Shown: positions 24,480-31,555 of the stretch, in pieces
Layout: each line of letters starts with the position of its first letter
How positions within the stretch are numbered: the first letter of the stretch is position 1
Source: an uncultured Bacteroidales bacterium
GTDB taxonomy: Bacteria; Bacteroidota; Bacteroidia; Bacteroidales; FEN-979
Direction of reading: 5' to 3'
DNA length: 33,475 nt
Assembly: GCA_903845055.1 (NCBI GenBank)
Contig: CAIMWF010000004.1
Coordinates: 1-33,475 of the forward strand
Notes under the pieces: model-generated
Database searches by the model: none
Seen by the model: only the letters and a program-made list of their open reading frames with translations
What the model was told of the DNA's origin: nothing
Position numbers and translations under genes: made by a program

Positions 24480-26390
24480 ATGAACAGCGATTTTGTCACA
24501 AAAAACAAGGAATATTTTTACCTGGCGTTTTTTATTGTCGCCCTGATCACCTTTTACCCCCTCTTTTTTACCGGCTTTGCCACGGCCGACGATTTTCACT
24601 TTTACCTGATGACGCGAAGGGGCCTGGTCAAGGAGGACGCCTTTCATTTTGCCACCGTTGCCGGGCGGTTTTACTTTTACATCGTGAAACCGCTGTACAA
24701 CCTCCCGTATGTCTTCGACAACATGGTGGTTGTAAAGATTTTCCACCTTGTCCCGTTGATCTTCTGCTTCCTGCTCTTCGCAAGGATCATCAGGATGATG
24801 ACCGGGTCGAGGGAACTCTCATGGCTTTTCCTCCTTGTGTTCCTGATGACCATGCAGATCTCGCAGCACACCAGCCTTTTCCTGGCGTACCCGTTCTTTT
24901 TCACCTTCTCCTTTTCGCTGCTGCTCATCTCCTTTATCCTGCTGCTGCGCTATTACGAAAATAAAAAAAGGAGCATGCTCGTCCTGGCGGCGCTCTTTTT
25001 CCTCGTCGGGCTGCTGTTTTATGAAACCTACATCTTTTTCCTGCTTTTTGCCGGGCTGACCATCGCTTATCACAACCTGCGGGAAAAAAGACCGTGGCAG
25101 CAGGCGGCAAGGGATTCGTTCCTGCAACTCCTTCCTTTCCTGGTCATCGGCATCCTCTACATCGCCACCTATTTTATCTTCAGGATTTATCACCCGTCGC
25201 AGTATGCTGGGACCAGCTTCGGGATGAAGGAGGTGACGCTGAAGACCTTTTTTGCGGTGTTGTGGCACCTCTCCTTTTCCGCTTTCCCGCTTACCATTTA
25301 CTCGACAGAGCACACGCTGTTCTGGGACAAGTCGGAACTGGTCAGCGGGTACTCCCCGGTATTGCTGCGGCTGATCCTGAGCGCCCATGTGGAGTGGATC
25401 GTAAAGGGAGTGGTGGTGGCCTTCTGCGGGTATAAACTGCTTCTTGCCTCTCCCAGGCTGAAAACAGCAGGCCTCCTGGGTGCGATCCTGATCGCCCTGA
25501 TGATGATCTTCCTGCCGCACCTTCCACTGGCCCTGACTGAGAAATATACTTTTCATGCCGGCAAGCACGGCATGCTCGGGTACGTGACCACCTTTTATTC
25601 CTTCTTCGGGGTGTTGCTCCTTATCACGGTGCTGTTGAGTTACCTGATGAATCTCTTCAACTTCAACCTCATTGCCAAACGGATCATCACCTCGCTGTTC
25701 GTTTTGGGATTTTTCATCTGTTCCGTCCTTACCGACTTTTCGAATTATACCGTTGCAAAGGATATCCGCAGCGCCAACCTGCGGTTCTACGCCATCGACG
25801 AACTCCTGAAAACAGATGAATTCAGGGCCATCCCCGCCGGGACACCGTTTTATGCGAAGGAACTGTGGGACAATCCCTCCTCCTGCGCGCGCGGTGTCAC
25901 GGAGCAGGATTTTAACTGGTATGAATATTTCGAAGCCAAAAACAAGGTAACTTACCCAGTGGGACGTGATTCAGGTTATTTCCTGACCTATTCGAAAACT
26001 GTTCCCCAGGTGCCCTGGTACCTGACCCTGCGCCAGGCGGAGAAGTCGGAGGATGTGACACTGGTCATGGCCAAAATGTTGCCGCTGCAGCCGCGCGATT
26101 CGGTCGTTGACCACTTTGCCGACCGCGCCACCGTGATTTACTATTCGTCCTATAAGATCTTCACGGTGAGTTTCAGGGTCAGGGCCAGCCAGCCCGGCGA
26201 TACGATCCCGATCCGGGTGAACCAGATTAATGATAAGGAGGTCCCGATGCGGACGGTTGAAATGAACGTTTACGATACCAAAAAAGGACATCCGGCCACC
26301 ATTTTCACCATCCAGTTCCCGGGCATCGACCTCAATTCCATCATGATCTCCAACATGACCAACAAAACCAATAAATACTTTTACCTGTAA
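24480..26390 (+). CDS. Polytopic membrane protein, probable GT-C glycosyltransferase (636 aa)
   Basis: I do not recognise a named family. After the first membrane segment (about 12-31) comes TGFATADDFHFYLMTRRG, with the Asp37-Asp38 pair in the place where GT-C enzymes keep their catalytic acid. About ten more hydrophobic segments extend to about residue 420. The remaining ~210 residues are soluble and probably periplasmic. They are rich in beta-type segments near the end (IFTVSFRVRASQPGDTIPIRVNQ) but lack the xDFE and DDxxV motifs of the shared domain in the other GT-C proteins. It follows SGNH protein B by 16 bases and likely belongs to the same operon. Function is inferred from topology and context only. 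Confidence 0.65.
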   Translation: MNSDFVTKNKEYFYLAFFIVALITFYPLFFTGFATADDFHFYLMTRRGLVKEDAFHFATVAGRFYFYIVKPLYNLPYVFDNMVVVKIFHLVPLIFCFLLFARIIRMMTGSRELSWLFLLVFLMTMQISQHTSLFLAYPFFFTFSFSLLLISFILLLRYYENKKRSMLVLAALFFLVGLLFYETYIFFLLFAGLTIAYHNLREKRPWQQAARDSFLQLLPFLVIGILYIATYFIFRIYHPSQYAGTSFGMKEVTLKTFFAVLWHLSFSAFPLTIYSTEHTLFWDKSELVSGYSPVLLRLILSAHVEWIVKGVVVAFCGYKLLLASPRLKTAGLLGAILIALMMIFLPHLPLALTEKYTFHAGKHGMLGYVTTFYSFFGVLLLITVLLSYLMNLFNFNLIAKRIITSLFVLGFFICSVLTDFSNYTVAKDIRSANLRFYAIDELLKTDEFRAIPAGTPFYAKELWDNPSSCARGVTEQDFNWYEYFEAKNKVTYPVGRDSGYFLTYSKTVPQVPWYLTLRQAEKSEDVTLVMAKMLPLQPRDSVVDHFADRATVIYYSSYKIFTVSFRVRASQPGDTIPIRVNQINDKEVPMRTVEMNVYDTKKGHPATIFTIQFPGIDLNSIMISNMTNKTNKYFYL

Positions 26391-26404
26391 CCTGTTACCC
26401 GTTA
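26381..26404. repeat. Short imperfect repeat around TTACCTGT/CCTGTTACC
   Basis: A 24-base stretch made of near-copies of an 8-10-base unit (TTACCTGTAA, CCTGTTACCC, GTTA) begins in the last codons of the upstream gene and covers its stop. It resembles the short repeats often found between Bacteroidota genes. No function is evident. Confidence 0.35.
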
Positions 26405-26419
26405 AACAAAATCAGCACC

Positions 26420-27196
26420 ATGACGAACGATCTTAAGCCCGGCTCCGTGGGCAACAACATCACTAGCCTGTTCCCGAAAACAAAACCAGATCTCCCCCCC
26501 GAATTCAGGGCGGTTTATGAAACGTATTATAAAAAAAACAGGCAGGGGGAGACCGCCGCCACTTCGTTGTCGAGCAGGATGGAACACTGGCTTCATCTAA
26601 AGGTTGCCAAAGACGTAAAGCATTCGCAGGGAGGCGACCCCGTCACGCTGGAGATCGGGGCCGGGACGCTGAACCAGCTGCCGCTGGAGCCTCATGTCGG
26701 GCAATACGACATCGTGGAGCCCTTCGGGGAACTGTACCGCGGATCGCCCCACCTTCACCGCATCCGCAAGATCTACAATGATATCAGCGATGTGCCGGTA
26801 ACGAACCGTTACGACCGGATTACCGCGGTGGCGGCCTTCGAACACATCCTGAACCTGCCCGAAGTGGTCGCGAAAGGGGTCCTCCTGATGAGTGCAAAAG
26901 GTTCGATGAGGGTTTCGATACCAAACGAGGGTACAATTTTATGGAAACTGGGAACGTTAATAACCGGGTTTGAATTCAAACGGATGTACGGACTCGATTA
27001 CCAGGTGCTGATGCATTATGAACACGTAAATACAGCCGATGAAATAGAGGCGGTGATGAAGTATTTTTTCCGCGATGTTTCGACCAGCGTTTTCGGGATT
27101 AGCAAAAAACTGGCTTTTTACCGTTTTATGGCCTGTACCGGTCCTGATTCCGGGAAGGCGCGTGACTATCTCGCGGGTTTGAAGGACCGGAAATGA
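26420..27196 (+). CDS. SAM-dependent methyltransferase (class I)
   Basis: The protein is 258 aa, soluble, with a Rossmann-type methyltransferase core. Motif I is VTLEIGAGTLNQLP (residues 75-88), a second acidic position occurs in YDIVEPFGELY, and motif IV-like RITAVAAFEHILN lies before VAKGVLLMSAKGSMRVSIP, as in the methyltransferase-11 group. The first ~50 residues (SLFPKTKPDLPPEFRAVYE and onward) are an extension typical of sugar or lipid-linked methyltransferases in glycan clusters. It sits between the membrane protein at 24480 and a GT2 gene, so methylation of a glycan or lipid carrier is plausible, but the substrate is not known. Confidence 0.8.
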   Translation: MTNDLKPGSVGNNITSLFPKTKPDLPPEFRAVYETYYKKNRQGETAATSLSSRMEHWLHLKVAKDVKHSQGGDPVTLEIGAGTLNQLPLEPHVGQYDIVEPFGELYRGSPHLHRIRKIYNDISDVPVTNRYDRITAVAAFEHILNLPEVVAKGVLLMSAKGSMRVSIPNEGTILWKLGTLITGFEFKRMYGLDYQVLMHYEHVNTADEIEAVMKYFFRDVSTSVFGISKKLAFYRFMACTGPDSGKARDYLAGLKDRK

Positions 27197-27246
27197 AATG
27201 AACCCCTTAAACGCTTATCTTTAGCCCTGAAAACAAATTAACCATC

Positions 27247-28008
27247 ATGCCGGATCAGATTTACCTCAGTGTCGTTGTCCCGTCTTACAGGTCGTCAGAG
27301 ATCCTGGAAAGAAACCTGCCCTTTTTGCTTGCCTACCTGCAGAAGCAGGACTATAGTTCCGAAGTGCTGGTGGTCGACGACGGGAGCAACGACCATGGGG
27401 CTACGGAGGAGGTTTGCCGTAAACTGGGCTGCCTGTTCTTCAGCAACCCTGCAAACATGGGAAAAGGTGCGGCCGTCCGCACCGGGATGATGGCAGCACG
27501 GGGACTCTTCAGGATTTTCACCGACGCCGACATTCCCTACGAACTCGATGCCATCGGTACCATGCTCCGCTATCTTGATTTCAAGGAATTCCAGCTGGTC
27601 ATCGGCGACCGTAACCTCAGGGGATCCACCTACCTTACCGAGATCCCCGAACTGAGGAAATTCACCAGCATCTTCTTCACACGGTTTGTGGGCACCATTG
27701 TCACCGCCAATTTTTTCGACACCCAGTGCGGGCTCAAAGGATTCAGGGGGGATGTCGCGGATTTTATCTTCCGACACGCCCGGATCAACGGTTTTGCATT
27801 CGATGTCGAATTGCTCTACATCGCACTGAAGCAGAATTTCGAAATCAAAAGAATCCCGGTGCGGCTGAACAACAACAGTGAAAAGTCGACTGTAAGGGTT
27901 TTCCGGCATGGCATCACCATGTTCTTCGACCTCTTCAAAATCAAAATCAACAACGTAAAGGGCTATTACCGGGGACAAAAGGAAGATTCCCGGGAGCTTC
28001 CTTCCTAA
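27247..28008 (+). CDS. GT2 glycosyltransferase, ALG5/DPM1-type
   Basis: The protein is 253 aa with no membrane segment. Blocks: LSVVVPSYRSSEIL, then EVLVVDDGSND, ANMGKGAAVRTGM, the DxD site FTDADIPYE, IGDRNL, and FDTQCGLKGFRGDVADFIF, which is diagnostic of the dolichyl/polyprenyl-phosphate glucosyl- or mannosyltransferase-like GT2 group. It probably makes a second lipid-linked sugar donor for the GT-C proteins. A near-consensus TATCTTTA (one mismatch to TAnnTTTG) lies at 27216-27223. The stop overlaps the stop of the minus-strand gene by 4 bases. Confidence 0.87.
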   Translation: MPDQIYLSVVVPSYRSSEILERNLPFLLAYLQKQDYSSEVLVVDDGSNDHGATEEVCRKLGCLFFSNPANMGKGAAVRTGMMAARGLFRIFTDADIPYELDAIGTMLRYLDFKEFQLVIGDRNLRGSTYLTEIPELRKFTSIFFTRFVGTIVTANFFDTQCGLKGFRGDVADFIFRHARINGFAFDVELLYIALKQNFEIKRIPVRLNNNSEKSTVRVFRHGITMFFDLFKIKINNVKGYYRGQKEDSRELPS

Positions 28009-29963
28009 GGCATCTTCACCAGGTCAACCTTCAGGTTGTCCATGTAAAACACCTGTTTTCCCGGGTTCCAGATATAAAACTTCATGCAGTCGTCCGGTGA
28101 TTTGAACCCGGGCAGGCGGGCCGTGAGGGAGATCCTGTTCCATTGACCCGGCTTGAGTTTCTGCTGGTTGATGTTCATGGAGGTGTAGCTGTATGACTGG
28201 TTCTTATGCTCGAATGAAATCACCATCAGCGTGTTTGCCTCACGATCGACTGCCGTGAGGTACACGTAAGCCACGGCCCTGATGCCGTTCATCCCGGTGT
28301 TTTTCGGAAGTGTCGAAACCAGCAGCCAGGCTCCCGGGCTGAACTCCGTCTTTTCATCCATTTTGAACGAATGAAGGCCTGAAAAGGCAAAATCGCGCGA
28401 TAACATGCTCGTATCCGATCCCGGTGCCGGTTCAAAAGTGTTGAACAGGATGTTCTTAACGGCGGAGTTGTTCTCATCCGCTTCGATCAGCGAATCGCGG
28501 ATTGCGTAATTGTCGGCATGCTGCCCGGGCTGCAGCACCTTCATCACATAGCATTCGTAGGGATAACCGCCGAAGGTGATCCAGTTTTCGGTTGGTCTGA
28601 AATACCTGATGAGCCTGAAATGGGTGCGCCTCAGCATCGAATCGGGGGGGATCTGCGATTCATTCGATCCGAAATGGGCGTCCCAGATAAGGATCGAATT
28701 GGGCGGGATGGTGTCGAGGTAACGGCAGTCCTTCAGCAGGTAGCAGTCGGGGTTCTTTGTCTCAAAATAGTCAAGCCCCAGCTGCATGGAGGTGCTGATA
28801 TCGGTAAAATAGGGCTTCCGGCCCGCATAGGGCGATTTTTTGTACCAGTCCGAAACACGCTGGATGGTCGCCTCTTCCGGTCCGGGGGTATAGGGAATCG
28901 GGAAGGAAAGGAGGGTGGTGACTACCACCACCGCCAGCACCAGGGCCAGGAAGATCCGCTGGGCAATAACAGAAAAACGAAAGATTTGCTCCAGCCCTTC
29001 GTAACCCTTCAGGCACACCAGTGCCGCCAGGGGAAGCATGGCGGCCATCACGCGGCCCAGGCCCATGGAACCGCCGAGTGCTTTCCAGTATAGCACCGAG
29101 TGAAAGGCGAGGTAGAGCAGGAAGGGCGCCAGCGCCAGGAGGCCGAGCAGAACCGCCCGGCGGCGGACCAGGGGATCGCGTGCAAAGCATTCGATGCCGG
29201 TTACGGCTATCCCGGCCAGAAACAGCAGTTCGAGCGGCAGGCCGATGATGGAGTTACGCGATTGGATGAAATGCCATAAACTGCCCTTCTCGGTATAGAT
29301 GGGATGATGCCCTGAAACCGGGTAGGGGAATTTTGTAAAAACCCAGAAAAGATCATGGTGGTAAAAGGAGCCGATGATGCTGAAAATTACAAGACCGGAT
29401 ACGAGGAAGGGGATGGCCCGGTATTGTTTGTAAACAAATAAGACGAACATGAAAAGCGGGAGCATGATAAACCCTTCCGACCGGGCAAATGGCAGGAATG
29501 ACATGACAATGGCCGCCATGAGGTAATTTTTCCGCAGGAAAAAGAAGAGGGAGAGCACGAATATGAAACTGAAGATGATCTCGGTGAGCGCGGTAGGCAG
29601 CATGATGAAATAGAGCGGGGTGAAAAGGACCAGGATGATGGCTGCCAGCGGGTGCCTGAAGCCGAGCATCCCGGCGATGCGGAAACAGAAATAGGCCGTG
29701 GCGATCCCCGTAAGGATGTTGTACAGTTTCAAACCCTGCATCCCGAACTGTGCAAACGGGGAGCTGAAGATCGTGTACATCGGGCGCGCCCAGGTGTTTA
29801 GGAAATGTTCCGGGTGCCTGAAAGCGAAGTGGGAGAAAAGGTAATGCGCCACGTTGTCCGTCCCGCCGTAATAACCAGTGGACACAAAGGAGTAAATGAT
29901 GAAAAGCAGCAACAGGAACCCGAGGAGGATCCAGTGAAGGTTTTGTTTCAGGCGGTCGGACAT
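28005..29963 (-). CDS. GT-C-like membrane protein with C-terminal beta-sandwich domain (652 aa)
   Basis: A first membrane segment (about 10-28) is followed by TGYYGGTDNVAHYLFSHFAF; Asp36-Asn37 sits where GT-C enzymes carry acidic residues. The loop continues HPEHFLNTWARPMYTIF, a pattern seen in mannosyltransferase-like GT-C families. About ten further segments run to about residue 340, then a soluble linker with LIWDAHFGSNES. Residues 508-652 are the shared domain: NTFEP, TEFSPGAWLLV, IRAVAYVYLT, PGQWNRISLTARLP, MKFYIWN and YMDNLKVDLV. It is convergent with the GT2 gene (4-base overlap) and divergent from the SGNH gene at 30063, with its own promoter-like element. Function is inferred from fold and neighbourhood. 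Confidence 0.74.
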   Translation of the reverse strand: MSDRLKQNLHWILLGFLLLLFIIYSFVSTGYYGGTDNVAHYLFSHFAFRHPEHFLNTWARPMYTIFSSPFAQFGMQGLKLYNILTGIATAYFCFRIAGMLGFRHPLAAIILVLFTPLYFIMLPTALTEIIFSFIFVLSLFFFLRKNYLMAAIVMSFLPFARSEGFIMLPLFMFVLFVYKQYRAIPFLVSGLVIFSIIGSFYHHDLFWVFTKFPYPVSGHHPIYTEKGSLWHFIQSRNSIIGLPLELLFLAGIAVTGIECFARDPLVRRRAVLLGLLALAPFLLYLAFHSVLYWKALGGSMGLGRVMAAMLPLAALVCLKGYEGLEQIFRFSVIAQRIFLALVLAVVVVTTLLSFPIPYTPGPEEATIQRVSDWYKKSPYAGRKPYFTDISTSMQLGLDYFETKNPDCYLLKDCRYLDTIPPNSILIWDAHFGSNESQIPPDSMLRRTHFRLIRYFRPTENWITFGGYPYECYVMKVLQPGQHADNYAIRDSLIEADENNSAVKNILFNTFEPAPGSDTSMLSRDFAFSGLHSFKMDEKTEFSPGAWLLVSTLPKNTGMNGIRAVAYVYLTAVDREANTLMVISFEHKNQSYSYTSMNINQQKLKPGQWNRISLTARLPGFKSPDDCMKFYIWNPGKQVFYMDNLKVDLVKMP

Positions 29964-29985
29964 GGGATTTTGAAGTTGATCGGGG

Positions 29986-29993
29986 CAAATGTA
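29986..29993 (-). promoter_or_regulatory. Predicted -7 element (TACATTTG) for the minus-strand GT-C gene
   Basis: On the minus strand this reads TACATTTG, matching TAnnTTTG, 22 bases before the ATG at 29963. Confidence 0.5.
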
Positions 29994-30025
29994 TAAAAAA
30001 CCGGCGCCAAGCCTTTAAAAATCCT

Positions 30026-30033
30026 TAGTTTTG
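30026..30033 (+). promoter_or_regulatory. Predicted -7 element (TAGTTTTG) for SGNH protein C gene
   Basis: This is a perfect TAnnTTTG match, 29 bases before the ATG at 30063, in the 99-base divergent gap 29964-30062. Confidence 0.5.
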
Positions 30034-30062
30034 TATGGTATTTCGTCATTTCCTGCCTGTTT

Positions 30063-31526
30063 ATGCGTTTTATCAAGGTATTGCTCCTTTCTTTGGTCCT
30101 GCTGGTTTTTGCGACCCCTTCATTCCAGTATGGGCTGAAAATTTTTAATGAAACCCCGCTGAAGGGCTTCTACCACAAGTACCCGCCTCCTTCGCTTGAT
30201 TCCCTCACCCCCTCAGGCTGGTTCTCCTCCCGCTTCCAGGATGCGTTCACGCAGCATCTCAACGACCACACGGGGCTGCGCAACACCCTGATCCGCATCA
30301 GCAACCAGGCCGACTACTCCCTTTTCGGGATCATCCACGCCGAAGGCTTCATCCGCGGCAAACAGGGTTACCTTTACGAGGAGGATTACATTCATGAATA
30401 TACCGGCGAATATTTCATCGGGCAGGCTGCCATCGACAAAAAGCTGCTGCGGCTGAAGGATGTCATCGACAGTCTCAGGGCCCGTCATGTGACGCTGCTG
30501 CTGGTTTACGAGCCGGGCAAGGCCAGTTTTTACCCGGAACATATCCCCCTCCGGTTTCACCCGGAGAAAAGGAGCCTGACCAACTATGAATACATGACCA
30601 GGCGGTCGGCCGAACTGGGGATAGGGTTTCTCGACATGAACCGGTACTTCCTGCTGATGAAGGATACAGCCAGGTTTCCGCTGTTTCCGAAGTACGGGAT
30701 GCACTGGAGCCTGTTCGGGGTTCCTTATGCCGTGGATACGGTCGCCCGCGCCATTGAGCATGAAACGGGCGTGGCGCTGCCGCGTTTTTCATCAGGCCGC
30801 TATATCCGGTCAGGGATCCCGATGGGTTCCGACAACGACATCGGCGAACTACTCAACGTGGTATGCCCCCTGCACCCCACCCAGGGGGGCTTCCCGCAGG
30901 TAACCTTCGCAAAATCGCCGCCGGCGCCTTTGAAGGTGCTGGCCATCGCCGACAGCTATTACCTCAACATCATCACGGCATACGGCCGGAAAATGTTCGC
31001 CAGCCAGGACTACTGGTACTACAACAAGAAGGTCTTTCCCTACCAGAACAACAACCCGCCTCTTTACGTCGATAAATCAAACCTTCGCGAAAAACTTGAA
31101 AATTACAACCTGGTGCTGCTGATGATCTCGGAGATAAACCTTCACTGCGGCTTCTGGAATTTCGCCGATGAAGCTTACGCCGCCTTTCACCCCGGGTTGA
31201 GGGAACCGCTGGTCTGGGGCATCGAGAACGACATCAGGAACGACCGCGAATGGTTCAGGTTCATGGTAAGGAAGGCCCGGATCCAACACCGGCCGCTGGA
31301 GGAGATGATCCGCGAGGATGCCTGGTACACCTTTTATACCAATTACAACGAGCTGAAGGGAAAAAGCTACTGGGACAGCGTGTATCACATCACCTTCGAC
31401 ATAAAAAACAACGCGGAATGGTATGCGCAGGTTGTTAAAAAGGCCGCTGACCGGAAGATCCCGGTCGACTCCATGCTGCTGCTTGATGCTGTTTATTGTT
31501 ACGGTCAATCGAAAAATAAGCATTAA
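30063..31526 (+). CDS. AlgX/AlgJ-like SGNH-fold protein C with duplicated C-terminal motif
   Basis: The protein is 487 aa, about 55 residues longer than proteins A and B. It has an N-terminal membrane anchor (4-20), then RFQDAFTQHLNDHTGLRNTL, YGMHWSLFG with His214, and LAIADSYYLNII with Ser298. As in A and B, Gly212 stands in place of the expected Asp two residues before the His. The extra length comes from a second copy of the C-terminal motif: residues 387-426 (VRKARIQHRPLEEMIREDAW) and 442-481 (VKKAADRKIPVDSMLLLDAV). It has no adjacent MBOAT gene and its own promoter-like element, so it may use the MBOAT encoded at 21715 or have diverged in role. Confidence 0.75.
   Translation: MRFIKVLLLSLVLLVFATPSFQYGLKIFNETPLKGFYHKYPPPSLDSLTPSGWFSSRFQDAFTQHLNDHTGLRNTLIRISNQADYSLFGIIHAEGFIRGKQGYLYEEDYIHEYTGEYFIGQAAIDKKLLRLKDVIDSLRARHVTLLLVYEPGKASFYPEHIPLRFHPEKRSLTNYEYMTRRSAELGIGFLDMNRYFLLMKDTARFPLFPKYGMHWSLFGVPYAVDTVARAIEHETGVALPRFSSGRYIRSGIPMGSDNDIGELLNVVCPLHPTQGGFPQVTFAKSPPAPLKVLAIADSYYLNIITAYGRKMFASQDYWYYNKKVFPYQNNNPPLYVDKSNLREKLENYNLVLLMISEINLHCGFWNFADEAYAAFHPGLREPLVWGIENDIRNDREWFRFMVRKARIQHRPLEEMIREDAWYTFYTNYNELKGKSYWDSVYHITFDIKNNAEWYAQVVKKAADRKIPVDSMLLLDAVYCYGQSKNKH
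31221..31505 (+). repeat. Tandem duplication encoding two copies of a ~40-residue C-terminal motif
   Basis: Copy 1 (31221-31340) and copy 2 (31386-31505) encode related segments with the pattern DI[RK]N-x2-EW ... [RK]KA ... P[LV][ED]xM ... DA. The DNA itself is diverged, so this is an old duplication visible only at protein level. Single copies are encoded at 21560-21679 and 24323-24442. Confidence 0.7.
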
Positions 31527-31531
31527 ATTTG
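31524..31531 (+). promoter_or_regulatory. Predicted -7 element (TAAATTTG) for the C1A protease gene
   Basis: This is a perfect TAnnTTTG match overlapping the stop of the preceding gene, 24 bases before the ATG at 31556. Confidence 0.5.
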
Positions 31532-31555
31532 TCATGAATCATAGGGAACCGCGCC

